Source: Akkermansia muciniphila (GTDB lineage Bacteria > Verrucomicrobiota > Verrucomicrobiia > Verrucomicrobiales > Akkermansiaceae). Taken from it: 8,824 bases of DNA. The number at the start of each line of letters is the position of its first letter. The stretch's first letter is position 1. A model generated the notes under the pieces. The model was given only the letters and a program-made list of their open reading frames with translations. It did no database searches and had not been told where the DNA came from. Below are positions 1-5,403 of the stretch, piece by piece. The position numbers were made by a program, and so were the translations under genes. The stretch is taken from contig CALPMD020000033.1 of assembly GCA_943324575.2 (NCBI GenBank), positions 1 through 8,824 on the forward strand, in the 5' to 3' direction.

Positions 1-569
1 AGAGTCACAAGCGCGTGATGGTCCTGGAGGTGATGGGGCGTCACGCAGGTTGGATCGCACTCTGGGGCGGGATCGCTGGCGGTGCCAATGTGATATTGAT
101 TCCGGAAATTTCCTTCTCTTTGGAAAAAATCGCCGAGTTCATCAAGCAACGTGATGCCCAAGGCCACCACAGCACGCTGGTGGTCGTCGCAGAAGGCGCG
201 AGCCTGCCGAACGGGGACCTTGTCACCATCGACCCGAATTGTGGTGGAGAGGTCCGTCTCGGCGGCATCGGCGAACAAGTCGCCGCCAGCCTCCAGCAAT
301 TGACCGGCAAGGACACCCGCACGTGCACTCTCGGCCATCTCCAACGTGGCGGTGCGCCCACCGCGATCGACCGCATCCTCGGCGTGCGCTTTGGCGTGAT
401 GGCTGTAAAACTGGCCGAACAGGGTGCCTTTGGCCGAATGGTGAGCTACCAAGCGTACCGCGTCGATTCCGTGCCCATCGAGGAGGCGGTCCACCATCTT
501 CGCCTCGTCGAGCCTGACTGCGAAATTGTTCGCGCCGCGAAGGCTATCGGCATCTGTTTGGGCGATTGA
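1..569 (+). CDS. pfkA: 6-phosphofructokinase, C-terminal part (5' end outside window)
   Basis: Phosphorylates fructose 6-phosphate to fructose 1,6-bisphosphate in glycolysis, in the cytoplasm. The reading frame is open from the window edge (first full codon at position 3) and gives about 188 residues, roughly the second half of a PFK. Seen directly: the fructose-6-phosphate-binding MGR in EVMGRHAGWIAL, the stretch GIAGGANVILIPE, the VVVAEGA segment with its substrate-contacting Glu, and LGHLQRGGAPTAIDR carrying the His and Arg that contact the sugar phosphate in family structures. GRHAGWIAL and the RLGGIGE segment resemble the long-branch (group III, actinobacterial-like) PFKs more than E. 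coli PfkA. The GGDGT/GGDDT region that decides between ATP and pyrophosphate as phosphoryl donor lies upstream of the window, so the donor cannot be called. The following Lrp-type gene starts 46 nt downstream on the same strand; that short gap is T-rich and has no hairpin terminator, so read-through is possible. Confidence 0.93.
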   Translation, partial: SHKRVMVLEVMGRHAGWIALWGGIAGGANVILIPEISFSLEKIAEFIKQRDAQGHHSTLVVVAEGASLPNGDLVTIDPNCGGEVRLGGIGEQVAASLQQLTGKDTRTCTLGHLQRGGAPTAIDRILGVRFGVMAVKLAEQGAFGRMVSYQAYRVDSVPIEEAVHHLRLVEPDCEIVRAAKAIGICLGD

Positions 570-615
570 AATTTTATTGTTTTAACTTTCCACTTCCTCA
601 TCCCAACATTCTGCC

Positions 616-1101
616 ATGTCCACGGACCCCTTGCTTCAATTGCTCCGCCGCCAAGCTCGTTGCTCGGCTCAGGAACTCGCCGATCTTCTCTCGCTAGATG
701 AGAAAGTAGTCGCTGCCCGCGTCGCTGCTTGGGAGGCCGACGGCACGATCCTCGGCTATCACGCGGTGATCAACCCAGAGACGACTGGAGACACCTCCGT
801 ATCCGCCTTTATTGAAGTCAAGGTCACCCCGGAGCGCGGCGGCGGCTTTGATCGTCTCGCCGTGCGTATCGCCCGCTTTGATCAGGTGGTTTCCTGTTAT
901 CTGGCCAGTGGCGGCTATGATCTGATGGTCGTCGTGGAAGGTGCGGATCTTCGCGATGTGGCGCGCTTCGTTTCCGAGAAACTCAGCTCGCTCGAGGGAG
1001 TGATTTCCACAGCCACGCACTTCCGCCTCAAGACTTACAAGGAAAACGGTTTTCTCTTCGAACGCGAAGCTCGCTCCGAGCGCCTCGCCGTTTCACCGTG
1101 A
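616..1101 (+). CDS. Lrp/AsnC-family transcriptional regulator
   Basis: A DNA-binding regulator of the feast/famine family, 161 residues, the usual length. Residues about 5-50 form the N-terminal winged helix-turn-helix (SAQELADLLSLDEKVVAARV, then the wing DGTILGYHAVINPE). Residues about 62-145 form the RAM/effector domain, with the alternating strand-helix pattern SAFIEVKV ... VVSCYLASGGYDLMVVVEG ... EKLSSLEGVISTATHF. GGYD is the typical ligand/oligomer loop of the family. Lrp proteins usually bind amino acids and assemble as dimers to octamers; the effector here is unknown. ATG at 616 is the natural start because the HTH begins right after it; no Shine-Dalgarno sequence precedes it. It lies 46 nt after pfkA on the same strand, and may be co-transcribed with it. 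The C-terminal tail after residue 147 is charged and not conserved in the family. It converges on the DUF2383 gene with a 13-nt gap. Confidence 0.9.
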   Translation: MSTDPLLQLLRRQARCSAQELADLLSLDEKVVAARVAAWEADGTILGYHAVINPETTGDTSVSAFIEVKVTPERGGGFDRLAVRIARFDQVVSCYLASGGYDLMVVVEGADLRDVARFVSEKLSSLEGVISTATHFRLKTYKENGFLFEREARSERLAVSP

Positions 1102-1114
1102 GGTCGCGCGCTCC

Positions 1115-1558
1115 TCAAACCGCTTCCTCCAGTCTTTCCAAAGAGGCGATGTGGTAAATGACGGCTGGTAGCAGTTCCTCGCGAATCATCATTTTTGAAT
1201 CGGAGACTACGTGGTCGTCGAGCAGCGCATTCTGGTAGTGTTTGCGCACCATTTCTTCGCCCTTTTGGAGCCAGTCGATCGCAGACTCCTCGCCGAAGAG
1301 GTTGTCCGTCTCGTTTAAGGACGTCAAAACATGTTCCCATGCATTTCCTGCATCTTCTGGCTCGCCGCCGAGGTCGCGGACATTGGCGGCGAGCCGGATG
1401 GCCGCTCGCGAGTGGTCCTTGCGAATGTCTTGGAGAACCTCAGCGACCGGCCAGCCAGTGTATTTTTCAACCGCGTGGGCATAAGTTCTCATCGCAGATA
1501 GCTCGCTTTTGAGCAGCTCGTTGCAGACTCGGACACAGTAGTCAATATTGGGCTTCAT
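1115..1558 (-). CDS. DUF2383 / PA2169-type ferritin-like four-helix protein
   Basis: A 147-residue, almost wholly helical soluble protein with no signal peptide. It reads as a DUF2383 (PA2169-family) ferritin-like four-helix bundle: an N-terminal helix with CNELLKSELSAMRTY, a second with IRKDHSRAAIRLAANVRDLGGEPEDAGN (the LGGEPEDAG turn is typical of the family), a third with WLQKGEEMVRKHYQNAL, and a fourth with VIYHIASLERLEE. Glu and His positions at about 19, 49, 101-102, 107 and 136 could serve as metal ligands by analogy with ferritin-like folds, but this is inferred. Family members are often linked with stress or stationary-phase conditions; the biochemical activity is not established. 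ATG at 1558 is the only start giving the full first helix; no clear Shine-Dalgarno. The gene converges on the Lrp-type gene. A 7-bp inverted repeat (1654-1683) lies about 95 nt upstream. Confidence 0.8.
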   Translation of the reverse strand: MKPNIDYCVRVCNELLKSELSAMRTYAHAVEKYTGWPVAEVLQDIRKDHSRAAIRLAANVRDLGGEPEDAGNAWEHVLTSLNETDNLFGEESAIDWLQKGEEMVRKHYQNALLDDHVVSDSKMMIREELLPAVIYHIASLERLEEAV

Positions 1559-1653
1559 GGATCAATCTGGGCAGACCCATCCCGTTTTGCAGATTTTGTA
1601 CCAGACGCCGATGCTTGAAAAATCAGCATGCACACGGCAGAGAGCGTTTCATT

Positions 1654-1683
1654 TTGCAATGTTATGCGGTTAGCAGATTGCAA
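1654..1683. promoter_or_regulatory. Inverted repeat TTGCAAT-N16-ATTGCAA, possible operator
   Basis: Two perfect 7-bp half-sites in inverted orientation (1654-1660 and 1677-1683), separated by 16 nt, lie in the 146-nt gap between the end of the CNNM gene and the start of the DUF2383 gene. The centre-to-centre distance is 23 bp, about two helical turns, which suits a dimeric regulator. The stretch is more AT-rich than its surroundings, as expected upstream of a gene. No firm -35/-10 pair could be fixed around it. A weak hairpin (ATGCT/AGCAT, 1612-1630 region) lies between it and the gene. Regulatory function is inferred from position and symmetry only. Confidence 0.3.
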
Positions 1684-1704
1684 GGTGCATGGCGGGCGAT
1701 CTCG

Positions 1705-2004
1705 CTATTTTTTCGTGGCCAGCACCTTGTCCACGCGGTGGAGATCCATATCCACCACTTCGAAAATCCACCCTCCTGCCACGATGGTGTCGCCTTCGGC
1801 CGGCATGCGGACGAGTTCATGGAGAAACCAGCCCGAGATTGTCTGGAAATCAGCGCCCGCGCCCGCAGGCAGTTTGAAGGCATCGAGGTAATGGGCGACT
1901 TTTTCGATTTCGAAGAGTCCGTCAATGAGCCAGCTGCCGTCGGGCCGTTGCAGAATCGGCGGAGCCAGTCGATCTTCCCGAGACGGCACGTCGCCCACGA
2001 TCAT
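1705..2004 (-). CDS. Severed C-terminal CorC/HlyC domain of the CNNM protein
   Basis: Open frame of 99 codons in the same frame as the upstream CNNM gene, beginning with ATG directly after its in-frame TAA. Residues 1-12 (MIVGDVPSREDR) match the IVGD segment that in intact proteins follows the second CBS domain. The rest (DGSWLIDGLFEIEKVAHYLD ... GWFLHELVRMPAEGDTIVAGGWIFEVVDMDLHRVDKVL) is a complete CorC_HlyC domain: the DG.W.IDG start, the hydrophobic L..LP segment, GWFLHELVRMPAEGD and the F.V.DMD..RVDKV end. It either is not translated, is made by termination-reinitiation at the abutting ATG, or is reached by read-through. The coding pattern is fully preserved, so the interruption looks recent or tolerated. 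Function, if made, would be the regulatory/cytoplasmic tail of the transporter. Confidence 0.7.
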   Translation of the reverse strand: MIVGDVPSREDRLAPPILQRPDGSWLIDGLFEIEKVAHYLDAFKLPAGAGADFQTISGWFLHELVRMPAEGDTIVAGGWIFEVVDMDLHRVDKVLATKK

Positions 2005-2007
2005 TTA
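2002..2007 (-). other. In-frame TAA stop immediately followed by ATG within the CNNM gene
   Basis: On the minus strand the codons run GAC TTG ATC TAA ATG ATC GTG GGC GAC, that is D-L-I-stop-M-I-V-G-D. Homologous transporters have an acidic residue here (DLLEAIVG- or DILEEIVG-type), so a single GAA-to-TAA change explains the stop. No frameshift is involved: the frame is the same on both sides. This could be a true nonsense mutation, a base-call error, or a stop-start junction. Confidence 0.85.
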
Positions 2008-3000
2008 GATCAAGTCGATCAGGGTGACCATGCCAACCAAGCTGCCAAATTCGTTGAGTACAAATGCCGATCGCTGTCCGGATTGGCGGAAAAGTTCCAG
2101 CAGGCTGTTGGCTTTTTGGGTTTCCGGTACCACGAGCGGTTGTTGCATGAGCTGCCCGAAGGAGACGGGTTTTCCGGCCGCGAGCTGACCATAAAGATCC
2201 TTCATCGATACCAAACCGACCAGGTTGTCGCGGTCGACTTCATACACCGGAAAGTCCTCTTGGCTGCTTTGCAGGATCTCCGCCCAGACGGCATCATGGC
2301 TGGCGTTGCGCTCGATCCATACGATCTTAGTTCGCGGGACCATGATGTCGTAGGCTTTCAGTTCTTCAAACGCAAAGACCCGCTCCATCATTTTCGATTC
2401 CGCATTATTGATTGATCCGGTCACCATTCCTTCACGTAACAGCACGTTAAGCTCCTCACGCGACATTTGGTCCGGCCTTTCTTCGCGGATTCCAAACGCC
2501 TTCAAAAGCTGGTTGGTCGATCCCGACAGTATCGCCACGACCGGTGCAGCTAGGCTGGAAAGGAGTGCCATCGGAGCTGCCATCGCGCAAGCCAGTGGTT
2601 CCGGAAATCGCATCGCCAGTCGCTTTGGCACCAGCTCGCCGATCACCAGATACAAATAAGTCAGTAGGGCAATGATCATCATCAGCGCCAACTGAGGTGC
2701 GCGACTTTCCAAAACCGGCACAGACGCGAGGGTTTCTGCTAGTTTGGCCGTCAGGCTGCGACTGCCCACCGCCCCCGCGAGAATGCCGACTAGCGTGATG
2801 CCGATCTGGACGGTTGAGAGGAAGCGGTTTGGAGACCTCGCCAAGATGAGAGCCTTTGCCGCGCCGAGATTCCCTTGGTCGGCCATTGCCTGTAGGCGGC
2901 CCTTGCGCGAGGACACGATCGCAATCTCGGTCATGGCAAAAACCGCATTCGCCAGCAACAGCAGGATCACCAGAGCGGTTTCGAGAAGGGGGGTATTCAT
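2005..3000 (-). CDS. CNNM/DUF21 and CBS-pair membrane protein (hemolysin C/CorC-like), ends at premature stop
   Basis: An inner-membrane protein of the CNNM/CorC (YtfL/TlyC-like) group, proposed to move or sense Mg2+/Co2+ or other cations. Residues about 5-155 are the DUF21/CNNM transmembrane region with segments LVILLLLANAVFAMTEIAIV, VQIGITLVGILAGAVGS, LALMMIIALLTYLYLVIGEL and a stretch around 137-158; the hallmark TEIAIVSSRKGRL and GELVPKRLA are present. Residues about 205-270 form CBS 1 (YDIMVPRTKIVWI ... FPVYEVDRDNLVGLVSMKDL) and 285-331 CBS 2 (SAFVLNEFGSLVGMVTLIDLI), where the frame meets TAA. The usual CorC_HlyC domain follows in the same frame past the stop (1705-2004); intact length would be 431 residues. 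ATG at 3000 is preferred over an in-frame TTG at 3021 because the first membrane helix starts soon after it; no Shine-Dalgarno sequence is evident. As it stands, the product would keep the membrane region and almost all of the CBS pair. Confidence 0.85.
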   Translation of the reverse strand: MNTPLLETALVILLLLANAVFAMTEIAIVSSRKGRLQAMADQGNLGAAKALILARSPNRFLSTVQIGITLVGILAGAVGSRSLTAKLAETLASVPVLESRAPQLALMMIIALLTYLYLVIGELVPKRLAMRFPEPLACAMAAPMALLSSLAAPVVAILSGSTNQLLKAFGIREERPDQMSREELNVLLREGMVTGSINNAESKMMERVFAFEELKAYDIMVPRTKIVWIERNASHDAVWAEILQSSQEDFPVYEVDRDNLVGLVSMKDLYGQLAAGKPVSFGQLMQQPLVVPETQKANSLLELFRQSGQRSAFVLNEFGSLVGMVTLIDLI

Positions 3001-3150
3001 GGGGGATATCGCCCATGGCAACCGATTGATCTTGGCAGGATCGGGCGGTGAATTCCAAGACCTGAATCGCTATTTCGTTTTTCTGAAGGATTTGTCGCAG
3101 GTGGCGAAATGCATGATTCACGGGCGCGAGCCGTGCATATTGCCATGAAT

Positions 3151-3188
3151 TTGTCCGCTCACCGCGCCGAATGGCAAAGGTGAGACAA
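3151..3188. repeat. Bulged inverted repeat TTGTC-cgc-TCACC / GGTGA-GACAA
   Basis: Left arm TTGTC (3151-3155) and TCACC (3159-3163) pair perfectly with GGTGA (3179-3183) and GACAA (3184-3188); the only defect is a 3-nt bulge (CGC, 3156-3158). The loop is 15 nt. It lies about 150 nt in front of the Met-rich gene and a similar distance from the CNNM start, so it could be an operator for either. There is no T tract, so a terminator is unlikely. Confidence 0.35.
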
Positions 3189-3276
3189 GTTTAATGCGCC
3201 TACGCTGAGTAGTTTGGGTTTTTATGCTGCCGATTGGCCCTCCATCCGCTCAGAGAGTGACGATCGTTTCGAAGAT

Positions 3277-3290
3277 TCTCTCTCTCTCTC
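3277..3290. repeat. TC dinucleotide tract, seven units
   Basis: Seven uninterrupted TC units lie 50 nt before the ATG of the Met-rich gene, in its probable leader. Such tracts can slip during replication, but seven units is at the low end, and with no coding frame over it the effect could only be on spacing or translation of the leader. An AGAGAG at 3252-3257 could pair with it in the transcript. Confidence 0.6.
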
Positions 3291-3339
3291 ACGAGTTCGA
3301 TGCCCAGCACTTCCTCCTAGACCCAGAAAACCGCAGCTC

Positions 3340-3783
3340 ATGAAAACGCCAATCCCCCAAAGATTTCTCATCGGTTCAGCCATCTCCCTCGTTTTTGCCT
3401 TGGCCACCACTCTCCATGCGCAGCCTGGCGGAATGGGCAAAGGCATGCAGATGATGGAAGGGAAAATGATGGAATCCCGTCAAAAAATGATGGCCGATAT
3501 CAGCGCTCAAAACAAGGAACTCACCGACCTCGTTGCCAGCATCAACAGCGCTCCCGATGACAAGAAAGTCCCGCTTCTGGCACGTGCCGTGACGCTTTTG
3601 GTCGAGCAGCGCGTCGCCATGGATGCGCGAAGATCCAAGATGGCCGACAGCATGATGAAACACGCGATGTGGCACATGCAGATGAACCGAGAGGGAATGG
3701 ATTCGTGCCCGATGTTTATGAATATGAAAGACTTTGACGAGAAGGACGAAGCTATCCCTCAGACGCCTTCGGAAAAAAAGTGA
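3340..3783 (+). CDS. Secreted methionine-rich small protein, possible metal binder
   Basis: No family is recognised. The 147-residue product has a clear Sec signal peptide (residues 1-27: KTPIPQR, hydrophobic FLIGSAISLVFALATT, cleavage near LHA-QP), so the mature protein of about 120 residues should be periplasmic or exported. The mature part has 19 methionines (about 16%), clustered at 32-51 (MGKGMQMMEGKMMESRQKMM) and 101-129 (MADSMMKHAMWHMQMNREGM, then CPMFMNM), with two His and a single Cys in SCPM. Met/His clusters of this kind are known in periplasmic copper-binding proteins, so metal binding is a reasonable inference but unproven. The middle (52-100) is predicted helical, and the tail acidic then lysine-rich. 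A start at 3214 in the same frame would bury the signal peptide 42 residues in, so ATG 3340 is chosen. No Shine-Dalgarno. No metal-transport gene adjoins it, though the divergent CNNM gene is a putative cation transporter. Confidence 0.72.
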   Translation: MKTPIPQRFLIGSAISLVFALATTLHAQPGGMGKGMQMMEGKMMESRQKMMADISAQNKELTDLVASINSAPDDKKVPLLARAVTLLVEQRVAMDARRSKMADSMMKHAMWHMQMNREGMDSCPMFMNMKDFDEKDEAIPQTPSEKK

Positions 3784-3798
3784 TGGCGGCGCCACGCT

Positions 3799-3885
3799 CT
3801 CACGCGCAGCTTCAGAGACGCGAAGTTCACAGTACCGCCAAGGTGGTCTGTGCCCCCCCTCCGCGTCTCTGTATCTGCCTGTGAG
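3799..3885. repeat. Nested 87-nt palindrome (long imperfect hairpin, REP-like)
   Basis: Successive arms pair about one centre: CTCAC (3799-3803) with GTGAG (3881-3885); GCAG (3806-3809) with CTGC (3875-3878); a perfect 10-bp CAGAGACGCG (3813-3822) with CGCGTCTCTG (3862-3871); CACAG (3828-3832) with CTGTG (3848-3852); and ACCGC with GTGGT-type pairing (3834-3847, one G.T wobble). Separated by small symmetric internal loops, except for unpaired C-rich bases on the right arm (3853-3861). It lies between the convergent Met-rich and sugar dehydrogenase genes, the usual place for intergenic palindromic repeats; it may also slow transcription from either side. No T tract follows on either strand. 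Confidence 0.6.
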
Positions 3886-3967
3886 TTGCTATCAGATTAG
3901 CACTGAATCATTTAGCGAAGTGGGTGGCACATTCTGGGAAAAGAACAACGGGCTTCCGGAAGAAGAC

Positions 3968-3993
3968 AAAAAACGACTGGAGAAGCGTTTTTT
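3968..3993. terminator. Weak A-tract/T-tract hairpin at the end of the sugar dehydrogenase gene
   Basis: AAAAAACG (3968-3975) and CGTTTTTT (3986-3993) form a perfect 8-bp inverted repeat with a 10-nt loop, symmetric on both strands and overlapping the TAA of the minus-strand gene. Position suits a bidirectional terminator between convergent genes. The stem has only two G-C pairs, so it would be a weak intrinsic terminator at best. Confidence 0.3.
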
Positions 3994-5167
3994 AGCGCTG
4001 GACGATGAGGTAGATGGTGCCGGTGTGGTCGACGATATAGAGGTTGCCTTGCGGGTCTTCAGCAAAGGAGGCGATGTGATTGATTCGGCCGCCTTGAGGC
4101 TGAAGTTTGGAGGTGTGGTCCTCAAAGTCGGTAGCCTGGCCCTGTTCCATCTTGAAGGACCAGATGCGTGGGTTACTGTAATCGCCGAAAACGTAGCGTC
4201 CTTGGAGCTCCGGGATGGGGCCGCGGTAAACGTAGCCGCCAGTAACGGAGTTGCCTTGGGTGTCGCCGCTGCCATGTGTGTAGACGTAAACTGGTTCGAC
4301 CGCATCTTTGGGGACGGGCCCGCCGGTGCCGGATTTTGGGGTTTCTTGGTCACCCTCGCGTAGGCTCCAACCGTAGTTGGCACCAGCACCTTTGCCGTGA
4401 GGGATGAAGTCGATTTCTTCTTTAGTGTTCTGACCGACATCGCCGATCCAGAAGTCGCCGGTGAATCGGTCGAAGGAGCAGCGCCACGGGTTGCGCAAGC
4501 CGTAGGCCCAGATCTCGGGTTTGGCGCCCTTACGATTCATAAAGGGATTGTCCGTGGGGACTTTGTAGCCCGATGGCGGCGAGACGTCGATGCGCAGGAT
4601 TTTTGCCAGGTAGGTGTCGAGTGCCTGTCCGTGTTTGTTAGGATCATTGCCCGATCCCCCGTCACCATTGGCGATGTAGAGCATACCGTCAGGGCCGAAG
4701 TCGAGCCAGCCGCCATTGTGGTTTTCAAATTCCGAGGGGTATTGGAGAATGATTTCGCCGCTGGCGGGTGGGGTGGTCAGGCGATCGGGCGAGGTGTAGC
4801 GGACGATGCGCGTTTGCTTTTCCTTATCGGTGAGGTTGACGTAGAAGCGGCCGCTCTGGGCAAAGTCGGGGGCGAAGGCAAGGCCTAGCAGGCCTTCCTC
4901 ACTGCCCTTGCGGCTGACGTCTTGGCGGATGTCGAGAAAGGGTTCTGCGGCACGCTGGCCAGTTTTTTGATCGACGATCCAGACTTGTCCGGCTTGTTCC
5001 ATGACCCAGAGTTTACCCTCAGAGCCACGGGGGGCACCGGCCCAGACGGGGCGATCGAAGCCGGTAGCGACGCTTCTCACACCGATCGCTGCGTGGGCGA
5101 GGGTCAGGCAGGCAAGGTAAGTGGCGAGGCAAATAGCGAGGTAAGTGACGAGGGTCTTGGGTAACAT
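3992..5167 (-). CDS. PQQ-dependent sugar (glucose/sorbosone) dehydrogenase, exported
   Basis: A soluble six-bladed beta-propeller of the glucose/sorbosone dehydrogenase (GSDH, Asd/YliI-like) family, which oxidises aldose sugars with pyrroloquinoline quinone outside the cytoplasm. The 391 residues start with a signal peptide (TLVTYLAICLATYLACLTLAHA, cleavage near 26). Family motifs appear in order: GFDRPVWAG (36-44), SEEGLLGLAFAPDF (89-102), NHNGGWLDFGPDGMLYIANG (149-168) with the His at about 150 expected to act as catalytic base, GLRNPWRCSFD (223-233), IGDVGQNTKEEID (241-253), NYGW (264-267), SVTGGYVYRG (307-316) and GRYVFGDY (323-330). Length is normal and nothing key is missing. No PQQ synthesis gene is in the window, so the cofactor and natural substrate are unproven; some family members may have other activities. 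ATG 5167 directly precedes the signal peptide; no Shine-Dalgarno. Confidence 0.88.
   Translation of the reverse strand: MLPKTLVTYLAICLATYLACLTLAHAAIGVRSVATGFDRPVWAGAPRGSEGKLWVMEQAGQVWIVDQKTGQRAAEPFLDIRQDVSRKGSEEGLLGLAFAPDFAQSGRFYVNLTDKEKQTRIVRYTSPDRLTTPPASGEIILQYPSEFENHNGGWLDFGPDGMLYIANGDGGSGNDPNKHGQALDTYLAKILRIDVSPPSGYKVPTDNPFMNRKGAKPEIWAYGLRNPWRCSFDRFTGDFWIGDVGQNTKEEIDFIPHGKGAGANYGWSLREGDQETPKSGTGGPVPKDAVEPVYVYTHGSGDTQGNSVTGGYVYRGPIPELQGRYVFGDYSNPRIWSFKMEQGQATDFEDHTSKLQPQGGRINHIASFAEDPQGNLYIVDHTGTIYLIVQR
5114..5153. repeat. 24-nt direct repeat inside the signal peptide coding region
   Basis: Positions 5114-5129 and 5138-5153 match at 14 of 16 bases with a 24-nt (8-codon) period, giving TYLAICLA then TYLACLTLA in the signal peptide of the sugar dehydrogenase. 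It looks like a small in-frame duplication that lengthened the hydrophobic core. Confidence 0.5.
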
Positions 5168-5358
5168 GGGGCTTGGCGGGTGATTTTTACGACGCAGAGT
5201 TTGGACGTCGGGTGTTTATTGTCGATGATGGATGCGGGCTTGTCGGAATCGTGCTGCCTATTGGTTTTTACCGAGCACGGCGGGATTGATTCGCAAGAGG
5301 GTCATGCTTCTCTAAGGTGCAGGAATTTGCTTTTCGGCACTTGGATATCAGACCCGCC

Positions 5359-5386
5359 TTGCTATGAGGGTGGGGCTGGGTATATT
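5359..5386 (+). promoter_or_regulatory. Possible sigma-70 promoter for rodA
   Basis: TTGCTA (5359-5364, 4 of 6 to TTGACA) and TATATT (5381-5386, 5 of 6 to TATAAT) are separated by 16 nt. Transcription would begin near 5393, about ten bases before the rodA ATG, leaving a very short leader. The rest of the 236-nt divergent spacer (5168-5403) shows only a weak CGACG/CGTCG repeat (5190-5210) and no firm promoter for the minus-strand gene. Confidence 0.3.
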
Positions 5387-5403
5387 GGGGGCACCAAGCC
5401 GCC

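Larger units (their letters stand above)
3001..3339. other. Divergent intergenic region with several inverted repeats
   Basis: A 339-nt spacer between the outward-reading CNNM gene and the Met-rich protein gene. It must carry promoters in both directions, but no consensus -35/-10 pair stands out; a lone TTTAAT at 3190-3195 is the nearest thing to a -10 box for the plus strand. It holds a CACGG/CCGTG stem (3119-3135) flanked by TGGC/GCCA (3102-3105, 3142-3145), a second bulged stem at 3151-3188 and a TC tract at 3277-3290. Open frames that cross it in either direction lack any family features and are not called as genes. Confidence 0.5.

Noticed and set aside
1692..1724. GCGATCTCGC followed by a T tract, looking like a plus-strand terminator
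   Set aside because: The stem is four base pairs with a two-base loop, no plus-strand gene ends there, and most of the T tract lies inside the CorC_HlyC coding end.
1615..2415. 266-codon plus-strand open frame
   Set aside because: It lies wholly antisense to the CNNM gene and its spacer, shows no domain pattern, and the opposite strand has clear CBS and CorC_HlyC motifs; it is a shadow.
2456..3121. 221-codon minus-strand frame overlapping the start of the CNNM gene, considered as a frameshifted part
   Set aside because: The CNNM frame itself is continuous through this stretch with all family motifs, so no frameshift is needed.
3734..4363. 209-codon plus-strand frame covering the nested palindrome
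   Set aside because: Antisense to the 3' part of the sugar dehydrogenase gene over most of its length, with no recognisable features.
4397..4888. 163-codon plus-strand frame
   Set aside because: Antisense to the well-supported PQQ-type dehydrogenase motifs.
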